Positions 26,070 through 34,708 of a stretch of 64,000 nucleotides of DNA are shown here, one piece after another (positions within the stretch are counted from its first letter, which is position 1; the number at the start of each line of letters is the position of its first letter). The notes below the pieces were generated by a model, which saw nothing but the letters and a program-made list of their open reading frames with translations, did not search any database and had not been told where the DNA came from. The stretch is from CAYOZN01 sp964408455 (GTDB lineage: Bacteria > Planctomycetota > Phycisphaerae > UBA1845 > UTPLA1): contig CAYOZN010000002.1 of NCBI GenBank assembly GCA_964408455.1, forward strand, positions 124,001-188,000, read 5' to 3'. The translations under genes and the position numbers were made by a program.

Positions 26070-27518
26070 TTAGACGAACACCGGTCTGCCCTCGTCGCCG
26101 GTGCCGACGAGATGGAGCAGGACGGCGTTGGTAGCGCCTTCCTTCTCGAGCCGTGTGCCTGCTACTACGACGATGAGATCATTGCGATCGGCCAGGCCCC
26201 GGGCCAGCAGCATGGCATCCAGATCCTCCAGCATCGCCAGGATGCGTTCCTTGCGGCTCAGTCGCGCCGGCACCACGCCATAGTACATGGCCGTTCGCCG
26301 GCAGACCTCTTCGTCGGGCGAGAGTCCGATGATGGGAATACTCAACCGCGTTTTCGACAGCAGCCGCGCCGTGTTGCCGGTGTCCGTCCACACCGCCACC
26401 AGTCGCGCGTCGAGCTCTCGTGCCAGTAGGCTGGCACCGTGGGCAACGGCCGTGGTCACGCGCCGCATCGTCAGCGTCGCATCCACGCGCGTGCCGCGGT
26501 TGCGTTGCCTGAGAAATGCCTCGGTCTGGGCCGCGATTCGCGACATGAGTTGTACGCTCTGCACCGGGTAGCGCCCGACCGACGTCTCGGCGCTGAGCAT
26601 CACGCAGTCGCCGCCGTCCAGGATGGCGTTGGCCACGTCGCTCACTTCGGCGCGCGTCGGCGTCGCCGATTCGACCATCGACTGAAGCATCTGCGTGGCG
26701 ATGATCACGGGCTTTCCGGCGCTCTGGCACATCCGGACGATGCGCTTCTGCACCAGGGGAACCTCGGCAATGTCCATCTCCACGCCCAGATCGCCGCGGG
26801 CAACGAGCACCACGTCGGCCGATTCGACGATGCCCTCCAGGGCTGCCACGGCCGCCGTCGTCTCGATCTTGGCGACGACGCGGGCGTTCGAATCGGACAG
26901 TGGCATCAACTCGCGCAGCTCGGCCAGATCGGCGGCAGTTCGCACGAACGACAGGGCGACGTAGTCGAGCCGGTTCTCAAGCGCCCACGCAAGATCGATC
27001 CGGTCCTTGTCGGTCAGCGTGGACATTTCGAGCGAGCTGTCCGGCAGGTTGATGCCTTTCCGCGTGCGTATTTCGCCGCCCACTTCGCACTCGCACACCA
27101 GGCGCCCGTTGTGCGCTTCGACCACGCGCAGCCGCACCAGCCCGTCGTCTATCAGCACGCGATGGCCGATCTGCAATTCCCTCGCCAGTTCCGGTCGGTT
27201 CGTGCTGATCCGCCGCGCGTTGCCTGTCACGTGCTCGGCGACGATCTCCAGGCGGTCGCCGGGCCCAATGGTGAATAAGTCGTTTTCGACCGCATCGACG
27301 CGGATCTTGGGCCCGCACAGATCGCCCATGACCGCCACCAGGGCGCCGCTCTGGGCGGCCGCCGTTCTCACGTTGTGCAGGGCCCGGGCATGCTGATCGA
27401 GCGCGCCGTGGGAGAAGTTCAGGCGGAATACGTCGACGCCGGCTTCGATCAGTCGCAGGATCACGGGCAGCGAGTCGGTCGCGGGACCCAGCGTGGCGAC
27501 GATCTTGGTGTGAATCAT
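26070..27518 (-). CDS. pyk: Pyruvate kinase
   Basis: 482 residues, converting phosphoenolpyruvate and ADP to pyruvate and ATP. Motifs: TKIVATLGPATDS, DVFRLNFSHG, GDLCGPKIRV, the B domain from about 70 to 165, the catalytic MK-like segment KIETTAAVAALEGIVESADVVLVARGDLGVE, ATQMLQSMVESATPTRAEVSDVANAILDGGDCVMLSAETSVGRYPV, and a C-terminal allosteric domain. ATG 27518 (MIHTKIVATLGP) is the family start; the longer frame upstream is not conserved. A 213-bp gene-free gap separates it from the GT4 gene upstream of the window's polysaccharide cluster. Confidence 0.97.
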   Translation of the reverse strand: MIHTKIVATLGPATDSLPVILRLIEAGVDVFRLNFSHGALDQHARALHNVRTAAAQSGALVAVMGDLCGPKIRVDAVENDLFTIGPGDRLEIVAEHVTGNARRISTNRPELARELQIGHRVLIDDGLVRLRVVEAHNGRLVCECEVGGEIRTRKGINLPDSSLEMSTLTDKDRIDLAWALENRLDYVALSFVRTAADLAELRELMPLSDSNARVVAKIETTAAVAALEGIVESADVVLVARGDLGVEMDIAEVPLVQKRIVRMCQSAGKPVIIATQMLQSMVESATPTRAEVSDVANAILDGGDCVMLSAETSVGRYPVQSVQLMSRIAAQTEAFLRQRNRGTRVDATLTMRRVTTAVAHGASLLARELDARLVAVWTDTGNTARLLSKTRLSIPIIGLSPDEEVCRRTAMYYGVVPARLSRKERILAMLEDLDAMLLARGLADRNDLIVVVAGTRLEKEGATNAVLLHLVGTGDEGRPVFV

Positions 27519-27660
27519 GTGCTCGTATTCCCGCTCGTGAAAAGAAGGGACCGGCCCATAGGATAACCCGGCCCCCTTCGCCGGCAAATTGGCAATGGTT
27601 CGCCCGTTGAGCCGCCAGGTGCGCCCTGCCGACTGCCCGCCGGGCCGAGTTAATCGTGCT

Positions 27661-27690
27661 TTGCGGCGCGATGCTCCGCAGTCGTATAAT
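27661..27690 (+). promoter_or_regulatory. Sigma70-type promoter of the dnaJ/cbpA-like gene
   Basis: TTGCGG (27661-27666), an 18-bp spacer and a consensus TATAAT (27685-27690). Transcription should start near 27697, giving a leader of about 31 nt to ATG 27728. The leader contains a short TTCAG/CTGAA hairpin. No CIRCE-like heat-shock operator is visible. Confidence 0.6.
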
Positions 27691-27727
27691 CCCGCCGGCT
27701 TCAGCAGGCTGAAACACCGAAAACCAC

Positions 27728-28699
27728 ATGGCGAAAAGAGACTATTACGAAATTCTCGGCGTGTCCCGCAACGCATCGGACCAGGAAATCAAAAACGCCT
27801 ATCGCAAACTCGCAAAAAAATTCCATCCCGACCAGAACAAGGACGACGCGCAGGCCGAGGCGAAATTCAAGGAAGCCCAGGAAGCCTATGCCGTCCTGTC
27901 CAATGCCGAGAAGCGTTCGCAGTACGACCGGTTCGGTCACGAGCCGCACGGGGCGCAGTTTCATCCCGGCGGCAGCGGGGGCGCCCACGTCTGGACCTCC
28001 ACGGGTGAGCCGATCGACCTTGGCGATCTGGGGGATATCTTCGATTTTTCTCAGTTCACCGGTCAGGGCGGCAGCCGGCGTTCTTCGCCTTTCCACGAGT
28101 TCTTCACCCGTGCGGCGGCGGCGGAGGGTGCTCGCTCCGGTCGCGGGGCCGCGCGATCGCGCGACGTGGAATACCGAGTCTCGCTCTCCTTCGAGCAGGC
28201 GGTCCGCGGCACCACGCTGGACCTCGAACTGACCGGCGACACCTCGCGCGAGCGCATCTCGGTGCGCATTCCCCCCGGCGTTCGCGAAGGACAGAAGATC
28301 CGGGTCAAGGGCAAGGGCTCAGTTGGGCGCGGCGGAAAAAACGCGGGCGATCTCTATGTCGTGGTCTCCATCCGCCCACACGCCTACTTCGAGCGTCACG
28401 ATAATGACATTCACCTGACCGTGCCGATCACGCTTGCCGAGGCGGCGCTTGGCGCCAAGGTGGATATTCCCACGCTCGATGGCACGCGCACAGTCACCAT
28501 TCCGGCCGGAACGCCGAGCGGGGCGCGGCTTCGCATCGCGGGGCATGGCGTCGTGGATACCAGGGGCGGCCAGCGCGGCGATCAGTATGCGATCATCAGG
28601 ATCGTGCCGCCGAAGCACCCGACAGAGGAGCAGAAGCGCCTGATGCAACAATACGCGGAGACGGATCCGTCGAGCCCGCGCGAGGGACTGTGGTCGTGA
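27728..28699 (+). CDS. DnaJ-family chaperone, zinc-finger-less (CbpA-like)
   Basis: 323 residues. An N-terminal J domain (4-70) carries the HPD tripeptide (33-35) needed to stimulate DnaK. A Gly/Phe-rich linker follows (GGAHVWTSTGEP ... FDFSQFTGQGG). The C-terminal part has two beta-barrel client-binding modules (about 145-300), including RIPPGVREGQKIRVKGKG and TVTIPAGTPSGARLRIAGHG. The four CxxCxGxG zinc repeats of class I DnaJ are missing, so this is class II, like CbpA. The stop overlaps the next gene by 4 nt. Confidence 0.94.
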   Translation: MAKRDYYEILGVSRNASDQEIKNAYRKLAKKFHPDQNKDDAQAEAKFKEAQEAYAVLSNAEKRSQYDRFGHEPHGAQFHPGGSGGAHVWTSTGEPIDLGDLGDIFDFSQFTGQGGSRRSSPFHEFFTRAAAAEGARSGRGAARSRDVEYRVSLSFEQAVRGTTLDLELTGDTSRERISVRIPPGVREGQKIRVKGKGSVGRGGKNAGDLYVVVSIRPHAYFERHDNDIHLTVPITLAEAALGAKVDIPTLDGTRTVTIPAGTPSGARLRIAGHGVVDTRGGQRGDQYAIIRIVPPKHPTEEQKRLMQQYAETDPSSPREGLWS

Positions 28700-29088
28700 C
28701 CGCGGTGCGAGCCATTCCCATCGTGATTGCCAGCGTGATGGCGACGGCTGGCGCCGAAGCGATGGCATCGTCCCCGGGCGCAGGCGTCGCCGCCGCGCCG
28801 TCTGCGGCCGGTACCGCCAGCGCGCCTGCCACCGCGCTCCGCGACGATCCGCGCCTGGACCGATGGCGCCGCGTCTTCGGCTGGGGCCTTCTCCTGCTGG
28901 TCATCTTCGTGACGGCGGCCGCGGCCATCATCGTGTTTTCGCGGCGATTCCTGTCCTATCTGAGGGCCGGGGAAGAGACGCCGCCCACTGACAGCGACGA
29001 TGTGTGGGTCATGCACAAGCTCCCAGAGGACGGGGTTCCGCCGCATCACGAACGAGACGTCGATGACGATGACGCACACGCCACATAG
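28696..29088 (+). CDS. Single-pass membrane protein, function unknown
   Basis: 130 residues from GTG 28696, whose GTGA overlaps the dnaJ-like stop. A hydrophobic alanine-rich N-terminus (possibly a signal anchor) is followed by a second hydrophobic segment at about 62-82 (WGLLLLVIFVTAAAAIIVF). The C-terminal 45 residues are strongly acidic (DSDDVW, HERDVDDDDAH). The overlap suggests it is translated with the J-domain protein. I recognise no family. Confidence 0.62.
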   Translation: MTAVRAIPIVIASVMATAGAEAMASSPGAGVAAAPSAAGTASAPATALRDDPRLDRWRRVFGWGLLLLVIFVTAAAAIIVFSRRFLSYLRAGEETPPTDSDDVWVMHKLPEDGVPPHHERDVDDDDAHAT

Positions 29089-29142
29089 CCCGTCGTCCGG
29101 TCCGCGCCCGGCAGACGAAGTCATGGCGAGGGAGTTTGCAGA

Positions 29143-29841
29143 ATGTTGACGCTGCGCCGCAGCGAGGACCGTGGGCATTTCGATCACGGCTGGTTGGACA
29201 CCTACCATACTTTTTCCTTTGCCGACTATCGCGATCGCCAATTCATGGGCTTTCGATCGCTCCGCGTCATCAACGAAGACCGCGTCGCGCCCGGCCAGGG
29301 CTTTGGCCGCCACCCGCATCGCGACATGGAGATTATCACCTACGTGATGTCGGGCGAACTCGAGCATCAGGACAGTCTCGGCAACGGCGCCGTCATTCGG
29401 CCTGGAGACGTGCAATACATGGCGGCGGGCAGCGGCATCGAGCACAGCGAATTCAACCCTTCCCGCAACGAGCCGGTGCACCTGATGCAGATCTGGATTC
29501 GCCCCGATCGCAAGGGCGCGTCGCCGCGCTACGAACAGCGGCGCTTCCCGACGCTGTCAGAAGGAGGCGATCTTACACTGCTCGCCTCGCCCGACGGGCG
29601 TAGTCGATCGATTCAGATCAACCAGGATGCGTTGGTGTTCGCCACGAGCCTGAACAAGGGACAGCAGGTGAAGTACCCCGTTGCCGGCGGCCGCGGCGCC
29701 TGGCTACAGGTGCTGCGCGGCCGGCTCGACGCAGGCGGCACGATTTTGCACGCTGGCGATGGGGCGTCACTGGAGGGCCCGGAGAAGTTGCCTTTGCTCG
29801 CGCTCGACGCGAGCGAATTCCTCTTGTTCGACCTCGCATGA
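29143..29841 (+). CDS. Pirin-family bicupin
   Basis: 232 residues, two cupin barrels. The metal ligands of the N-terminal cupin are all visible: His57 and His59 in GFGRHPHRDMEIITYV, His101 and Glu103 in GSGIEHSEFN. The second cupin has no obvious ligands, as usual for pirins such as YhhW, which act as quercetinases or metal-binding regulators. The product starts MLTLRRSEDRGHFDHGWLDTYHTFSFADY, the typical pirin N-terminus. Confidence 0.94.
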   Translation: MLTLRRSEDRGHFDHGWLDTYHTFSFADYRDRQFMGFRSLRVINEDRVAPGQGFGRHPHRDMEIITYVMSGELEHQDSLGNGAVIRPGDVQYMAAGSGIEHSEFNPSRNEPVHLMQIWIRPDRKGASPRYEQRRFPTLSEGGDLTLLASPDGRSRSIQINQDALVFATSLNKGQQVKYPVAGGRGAWLQVLRGRLDAGGTILHAGDGASLEGPEKLPLLALDASEFLLFDLA

Positions 29842-29953
29842 TGCGACAGACTGCGCGCGACGCGGAGGGGTCGTCCTTCCACGCGCTTGGCTTCACAACG
29901 GCGCGGCCGGGCCGGTTCGCCCGCATACGCACTTGAAACAAGGGAGTCTGACC

Positions 29954-30736
29954 ATGCACCTACGTATTCTTATGCTGTTGGCGTTTGTCGCGGGTACTGT
30001 TGCAGCGTCCGCAATTTCATTGCTTGCGCGCTGCGAACTGACGGCGCGGGCGCAGGCGCAGGCGAGCAATGCACGTCCGGCTTCTCCGACCTGGGCCGCG
30101 GGCGGCAAGCGTGAGCGCTGGACGCCGGACAACTGCGCCTTCGCGTTCATCGATCATCAGACCGGCCTGATGAACCTGGTCGACAGCCATCGTCCGGTGG
30201 AATTCAAGAACATGGTCATCGCCCTGGCGAAAACCGCGAAGCTGCACAAGGTGCCCTCGGTCATCACCACCAGCGCCGAAACCGGCCCCAACGGCCCCTT
30301 CCTGCCGGAAGTTCTCGCGCTGTTGCCCGAGGCACCGCTGATCTCCCGGCCCGGACAGATTAACGCGTGGGACAATGCCGACTTCGTCGAGGCCATTCGC
30401 AAAACCGGCCGCAGGAAGATCGTGATGTCCGGCATCACGACCGACGTATGTGTGGCCTTCGCGGCGCTGTCCGCGCTGGATGCGGGCTTTGAGGTGTATG
30501 TCGTCGTCGATGCATCGGGCTCGATGAACCGGGAGACCCAGCAGGCGTCGCTGATGCGCATGGCCGACGCCGGTGCGATCATGGGCACCTGGTTTGCGCT
30601 GTCGTGCGAACTGCTGTGGGACTGGCGCAACCCCGCCGGTCCCGGCAGTGCCCAGCTCTTCATCGAGCACATGCCGTCCTATGCCGAGGTGTTCAACAGC
30701 CACGCGGCACAGGCAAAGGCGGCAAAGGGCGAGTGA
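29954..30736 (+). CDS. Secreted isochorismatase-family hydrolase
   Basis: 260 residues. Residues 1-36 look like a signal peptide or membrane anchor (MHLRILMLLAFVAGTVAASA, ending near AQAQA). The cysteine-hydrolase fold follows, with Asp67 in CAFAFIDHQTGLM and the nucleophile Cys166 in SGITTDVCVAFA. The SRPGQINAWDNADF segment and MADAGAIMGTWFAL resemble the YcaC subgroup. ATG 29954 has a good ribosome site (AAGGGAG); the longer frame upstream overlaps the pirin gene and is rejected. The substrate is unknown. Confidence 0.88.
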   Translation: MHLRILMLLAFVAGTVAASAISLLARCELTARAQAQASNARPASPTWAAGGKRERWTPDNCAFAFIDHQTGLMNLVDSHRPVEFKNMVIALAKTAKLHKVPSVITTSAETGPNGPFLPEVLALLPEAPLISRPGQINAWDNADFVEAIRKTGRRKIVMSGITTDVCVAFAALSALDAGFEVYVVVDASGSMNRETQQASLMRMADAGAIMGTWFALSCELLWDWRNPAGPGSAQLFIEHMPSYAEVFNSHAAQAKAAKGE

Positions 30737-30813
30737 AACGGCGCTCGCCCCGCGCGGTTCGTTGGATTCCCGCTGCGATCGCACTATACTGCCCGGCCCT
30801 TTGAACCTGCGCC

Positions 30814-31854
30814 ATGCGATACCAGTGCGTCCAGATTGAGTCGATTGCCTACGAGCTGCCGCCGAACGTCGTCACGTCGGCCGCCCTGGAGCAGCGCCTC
30901 GCGCCGCTGTATCGGGCGCTGCGTGTCCAACCGGGGCAACTCGAGGCGTGGACCGGCATTCGCGAGCGGCGCTACTGGAATCCCGGAACGACGATGGCCG
31001 AGGGCGCTACTCGCGCCTGCCTGCGTGCGCTGTCAGCTTCGCAAGTCGCCTGCGACGACATCGGCATGCTGATATACGCCGGCGTCTGCCGCGACCTGCT
31101 CGAGCCGGCAAATGCCTGCGCCGTGGCACAGGGCCTGGGTCTCTCCGAGAAGGCGCAGGTTTACGACGTGTCCAACGCCTGCCTCGGCGTGATGAACGGC
31201 ATCGTCCAGATCGCCAACGCCATCGAGCTGGGGCACGTCCGCGCCGGCATGGTCGTCTCCTGCGAGAGCGCCCGGCAGATCGTCGACCTCACGATTGAAA
31301 AGATGCTCCGCGCCGGCGACATGGAGACGCTTCGATTGTCGCTGGCCACGCTCACCGGTGGCAGCGGGGCGGTTGCCGTCGTCGTCTGCCATCGCGATCT
31401 CGCCCCGCAGTCGCACAAGCTTGTCGGTGGTGTCATGCGGGCCGATGCGAAGCACCACGAATTGTGCCGATGGTGGCCCGCGACCAGCGGCCCGAACCCG
31501 GAACCGACGAAGATGATCACCGACGCCGCCCGCGTGCTCGAACACGGCGTCGCGCTGGGCCGTCGGACGTGGTTCGACTTTCTCGAGGAAACAGGCTGGA
31601 GCGTCGAGCAGATCGATCGCACCATCTGCCACCAGGTGGGCGCTCCGCACCGCGAAACCGTGCTGCGCGAGATCGGCGTGCCGCTGGAGAAGGACTACCA
31701 GACGTACGAATTCCTCGGCAACATCGGCACCGTCAGTCTCCCCATCACCGCCGCCATCGCCGCCGAGCGCGGCTTTCTCGCCTCCGGACAGCGCGTGGCA
31801 TTGTGCGGCATCGGCAGCGGTCTGAACTGCCTGATCCTGGGCGTGGATTGGTGA
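30814..31854 (+). CDS. Thiolase-fold condensing enzyme, KAS III/OleA-like
   Basis: 346 residues. The catalytic triad of the KAS III family is visible: Cys123 in DVSNACLGVMNG, His in TICHQVGAPH, and Asn in EFLGNIGTVSLP. The GGSGAVAVVV segment and the C-terminal GIGSGLNCLILGVDW complete the fold. The N-terminus is preceded by a possible TATACT -10 about 24 nt upstream. No acyl-carrier or other ole/fab genes are adjacent, so it could be fatty-acid initiation (FabH), an OleA-type head-to-head condensation enzyme, or another long-chain acyl condenser. Confidence 0.86.
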   Translation: MRYQCVQIESIAYELPPNVVTSAALEQRLAPLYRALRVQPGQLEAWTGIRERRYWNPGTTMAEGATRACLRALSASQVACDDIGMLIYAGVCRDLLEPANACAVAQGLGLSEKAQVYDVSNACLGVMNGIVQIANAIELGHVRAGMVVSCESARQIVDLTIEKMLRAGDMETLRLSLATLTGGSGAVAVVVCHRDLAPQSHKLVGGVMRADAKHHELCRWWPATSGPNPEPTKMITDAARVLEHGVALGRRTWFDFLEETGWSVEQIDRTICHQVGAPHRETVLREIGVPLEKDYQTYEFLGNIGTVSLPITAAIAAERGFLASGQRVALCGIGSGLNCLILGVDW

Positions 31855-32002
31855 AGCGCGGCGACGCCGTTCACTCGCGTTCCGAGACTATCTGCAGGCA
31901 ACGGACCGCTCCACAATTGACGCACTTCGTCGGCCGCCGATATCCTTTAACAGTTCGCGAATTCTGCAAGGGAGTTTCCTCGCCTTCAGGAGCTGCGCCT
32001 CC

Positions 32003-32941
32003 ATGAATCAACAATTCCGCCCGGCGCTGCCCGGGATACTCTCGCGCCGCAACGCGGGCATCGCCGCGCGACTACGTAGTGCCATCTTTATGACGCTCGC
32101 GCCGGCGGTGCTTGCCTGCTGGGGTTGCCAGGGCGATCCGCTGACGCTCTCGCCCAGCGGCGCCGCCAACGGCGTTGCCGGTTCGTTTTATCAGCAGCTG
32201 TTGACCACCGACGCCGGCGGCGGAGAGCATTGGGAACTGGTCGGCGGCTCGCTCCCGCCGGGGCTTTCGCTCGACGAAGAACTCGGCCGCATTTCCGGAA
32301 CCCCGACGACTGCCGGAGACTACTCCTTCGTCGTATCCGCAGTGCAGATCGGGCTCATCTCCCGCAGCGGTGAAAGATCGTACGCCATGACGGTTCAGCC
32401 GCGGCTCACGCTGGGCGAAGAGCTTCCCCTGGCACGCCTGAATGAACCATACCAGTTCACGCTGGAAGTGGATGGCGGCGTGCCGCCCTATGCCATGGAA
32501 ATGATCGGTCTGCCCGGCGGCATTTCCTTCAACGAGGAGACCGGCGAGCTGACGGGCGTGCCGGTCGCGGCCGACCTCGGCCGGGCCGTTCAGGCGACCG
32601 TGGTCGACAGCGGCAGCCCACAGCAGACCGTCAGCGAAACGTATGTCTTCATCATCAAGCCGGAAGCCATCGAGATCACGACGCAGGTGCTTTCAGCCGG
32701 CGCTGTGGGGCTGCCCTATATTGGCGAAGTCGAGGCCGAAGGTGGGTTTGAGCCATATACGTGGACGATTGTCGAAGGATCGTTGCCGCCGGGATTGTCG
32801 CTGCCCGCGAACCGCCGCACCGGCGAAATATCCGGGACCCCCACACAGGACGGGACATTTTTCTTCACGATCCAGGTGTCGGATGCCGACGATCCGGCTT
32901 CGGTCGATTCGGTGGAGCTGTTCATCACCATCGGGCCGTGA
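32003..32941 (+). CDS. Lipoprotein with three putative-Ig (He-PIG) domains
   Basis: 312 residues. After a long positively charged start comes a hydrophobic segment and a lipobox-like LACWGC (Cys about 42). The rest consists of about three repeats with the motif L-P-x-G-L-S-x-(4-8)-G-x-I/L-(S/T)-G-x-P-T/V: SLPPGLSLDEELGRISGTPTTAG, LPGGISFNEETGELTGVPVAA and SLPPGLSLPANRRTGEISGTPTQDG. These are He-PIG domains common in surface proteins. ATG 32090 is an alternative start that would give a shorter signal peptide. It is followed by another secreted protein gene. Confidence 0.87.
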   Translation: MNQQFRPALPGILSRRNAGIAARLRSAIFMTLAPAVLACWGCQGDPLTLSPSGAANGVAGSFYQQLLTTDAGGGEHWELVGGSLPPGLSLDEELGRISGTPTTAGDYSFVVSAVQIGLISRSGERSYAMTVQPRLTLGEELPLARLNEPYQFTLEVDGGVPPYAMEMIGLPGGISFNEETGELTGVPVAADLGRAVQATVVDSGSPQQTVSETYVFIIKPEAIEITTQVLSAGAVGLPYIGEVEAEGGFEPYTWTIVEGSLPPGLSLPANRRTGEISGTPTQDGTFFFTIQVSDADDPASVDSVELFITIGP

Positions 32942-33063
32942 ATGGCCCGTTGCGGCACTCATCCATGAAATGCGCGTTGGGCAGCCGATGAGAGTACGGG
33001 GGCTTTGCCGAACGCTTGTTGAGCCTCGCTTCGCCTCGCGAAACACTGACGGAGATCCGAATC

Positions 33064-33741
33064 GTGTTGCGAACAACTGGTTTTGTGCTGGCGTGCGCCC
33101 TCTTCTGCACGGGTTCGGATTGCACCGACGTGGACACCGACCGCTCCACGCCGCTTCACGAATCTGACGGTGACTTCGATATCGTCATGTTTGGCGATGA
33201 CGGCGATGCCGCCGTCTCCGCCCGGATCTCTCGTGGCTTTTCCACCATTCGTCTCACGGACGAGCAGGACATCGCCGTCAATGGAGAGTCGCTCGAGCGC
33301 AACGCCACCAACGGCCGTTACGAGGTGACGATTCCCGCGGCGGATACGTACCTCATACGCGTGCAGGAGCCGACCCGCGGCATCGACCAGTCGAGCTTTG
33401 CCGCTCCGTCGGATTTCGACATTACATCTCCGGTCGATGGCGGCGCAGCATCGCTGTCCGGCTTCGATCTGGTGTGGACGGCGGAACCCGGCGCCCAGGT
33501 CGAAGTGCTGATCACGCAGGACCTGCTCGACGACACCAAGCGCCTCGAAGTGGACCCGGTTGCCGACTCGGGCATGCATACCTTTGAGGCGCAGGCGCTC
33601 GCCGAGGCCGGCTTTGGGCAGGGCCGCCCCATGACGATTGCCCTCACCAGGATCGTCACGCACCAGGGCGTGGCCGGGCTCGACGAGGGTGAAGTGACAA
33701 TCCGCTGGACCAAAGTCGTTGAAGTGGACCCGGCGCCGTGA
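33064..33741 (+). CDS. Secreted beta-rich protein, function unknown
   Basis: 225 residues from GTG 33064, which has a GGAG ribosome site 8 nt upstream and places a signal peptide (LRTTGFVLACALFCTGSDC) at the N-terminus; the C in FCTGSDC might be lipidated. The mature protein has no Cys beyond that area, many Asp/Glu and alternating beta-like stretches (FDIVMFGDDGDAAVSARIS, YEVTIPAADTYLIRVQE, FDLVWTAEPGAQVEVLITQD). It lies 120 bp after the He-PIG lipoprotein gene. No family is recognised. Confidence 0.72.
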   Translation: MLRTTGFVLACALFCTGSDCTDVDTDRSTPLHESDGDFDIVMFGDDGDAAVSARISRGFSTIRLTDEQDIAVNGESLERNATNGRYEVTIPAADTYLIRVQEPTRGIDQSSFAAPSDFDITSPVDGGAASLSGFDLVWTAEPGAQVEVLITQDLLDDTKRLEVDPVADSGMHTFEAQALAEAGFGQGRPMTIALTRIVTHQGVAGLDEGEVTIRWTKVVEVDPAP

Positions 33742-34034
33742 GCCGCCGGGCGGCACGCTCCTGTAATCGCGACTATCCGGCGAACAGAAGCGATCCGTTC
33801 TGTGCCTCGGTCAATCGGCCGGCGCCGTCGGCCCGCCACGACGGCGACCTGCGGCCCATATTCAGCCGGGCAGCGCGGGCAGCGAATGCAGCGGCCCCAT
33901 AACCCGACGGCCGGGGGCGCAATTTTCATTCCGCACCCCCCGCGTTCGAGCCGGAGCCGGGATAGAATAGGCGAACTATCTGGTTGTGCCGCGGCCCCTG
34001 TGCCGCGCGGTTTTTGCTCAGAGAGGGTTGAACA
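33742..34034. other. Gene-free leader with a possible attenuator
   Basis: No credible gene in these 293 bp. A TAGAAT at 33963-33968 could be a -10. Just before the ribosome site of the 51-residue ORF is a hairpin CCGCG (33989-33993) / CGCGG (34006-34010) followed by TTTTTG, which resembles a short intrinsic terminator. If real, transcription of the tiny ORF would be attenuated. Confidence 0.3.
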
Positions 34035-34190
34035 ATGGAAACGGGAGAGTCGTTCCTTCACAACGTCGTCGAGATCTTCTTTACCATCTTTCCGACCGGG
34101 TTTTTCGTGCAGATTCTCGATGTCATCGCCGCCGGCATCACCGCCTTCTGGGGTGCTCTGGGCGTCGATTTGAACATCGTGGGGTTCTAG
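34035..34190 (+). CDS. 51-residue hydrophobic small protein
   Basis: An ORF METGESFLHNVVEIFF onwards, ending in GVDLNIVGF, with a good ribosome site (GAGAGGG, 7-8 nt before ATG). About two thirds is hydrophobic and one helix could span the membrane (residues about 14-42). It has no signal peptide cleavage site. A similar-sized hydrophobic protein is encoded 200 bp downstream. Both end in a D-L-x-x-I-type tail. Function unknown. The small size leaves some doubt that it is a gene. Confidence 0.5.
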   Translation: METGESFLHNVVEIFFTIFPTGFFVQILDVIAAGITAFWGALGVDLNIVGF

Positions 34191-34394
34191 TAAACCCGTT
34201 TGCCCCGTCTTACCGATTTCGCCCGGCGTCTGAATTGTCCGCTTGCGTTCGCGGCTCGTGCCGATAAGGTATGCGCGCGGAAAACGGGTATCCAACGCAC
34301 GTTCTCGACGGGTTCCGATTTGGCCGATAGAACACAGTGCGCGGCGCAATCACGGCGGCCGCGCTACGACTTTATGCACGAAGGGGTGAAACCG

Positions 34395-34580
34395 ATGACG
34401 AAGCGAGGCAAGTGGCTGTCGACGTTCATGGTCTGTTGTTCGCCGGTGCTCGCGGCGGGCTGCAATCCCTACGAGGTGGGCTTCACCATGTTCAACACGT
34501 TTCTCTGGTGGGATCTGGCCCTGATCCCGGTGCGTGCTGCCCTCGGCGGGTTCGCCCTCGATCTCGTCAACATCATCTGA
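34395..34580 (+). CDS. 61-residue small lipoprotein-like protein
   Basis: The reading MTKRGKWLSTFMVCC onwards has a lipobox LAAGC (Cys about 23) after a short hydrophobic core, then NPYEVGFTMFNTFLWWDLALIPV and a C-terminal GGFALDLVNII. The ribosome site GAAGGGG precedes ATG 34395 by about 8 nt. An intrinsic terminator follows at 34659, supporting a real transcript. The function is unknown, possibly a small membrane-associated companion of the 51-residue ORF. Confidence 0.55.
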   Translation: MTKRGKWLSTFMVCCSPVLAAGCNPYEVGFTMFNTFLWWDLALIPVRAALGGFALDLVNII

Positions 34581-34658
34581 GCCGGCGCCCGTCCGGCAGG
34601 GCCGCCGCTGTTTTGAGGCGGCGTCGACCGCAGGTTGCCCATCTTACAGATATGCCAC

Positions 34659-34690
34659 AGCCCGCGCGGTATTCTGCGCGGGCTTTCTTT
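34659..34690 (+). terminator. Intrinsic terminator after the small ORF pair
   Basis: Perfect 9-bp stem AGCCCGCGC (34659-34667) / GCGCGGGCT (34676-34684) with an 8-nt loop and the tail TTCTTTTG. It lies 79 bp after the 61-residue ORF. The aldolase gene ends on the opposite strand at 34709. Confidence 0.8.
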
Positions 34691-34708
34691 TGCGCCCGCG
34701 TACGCCCA

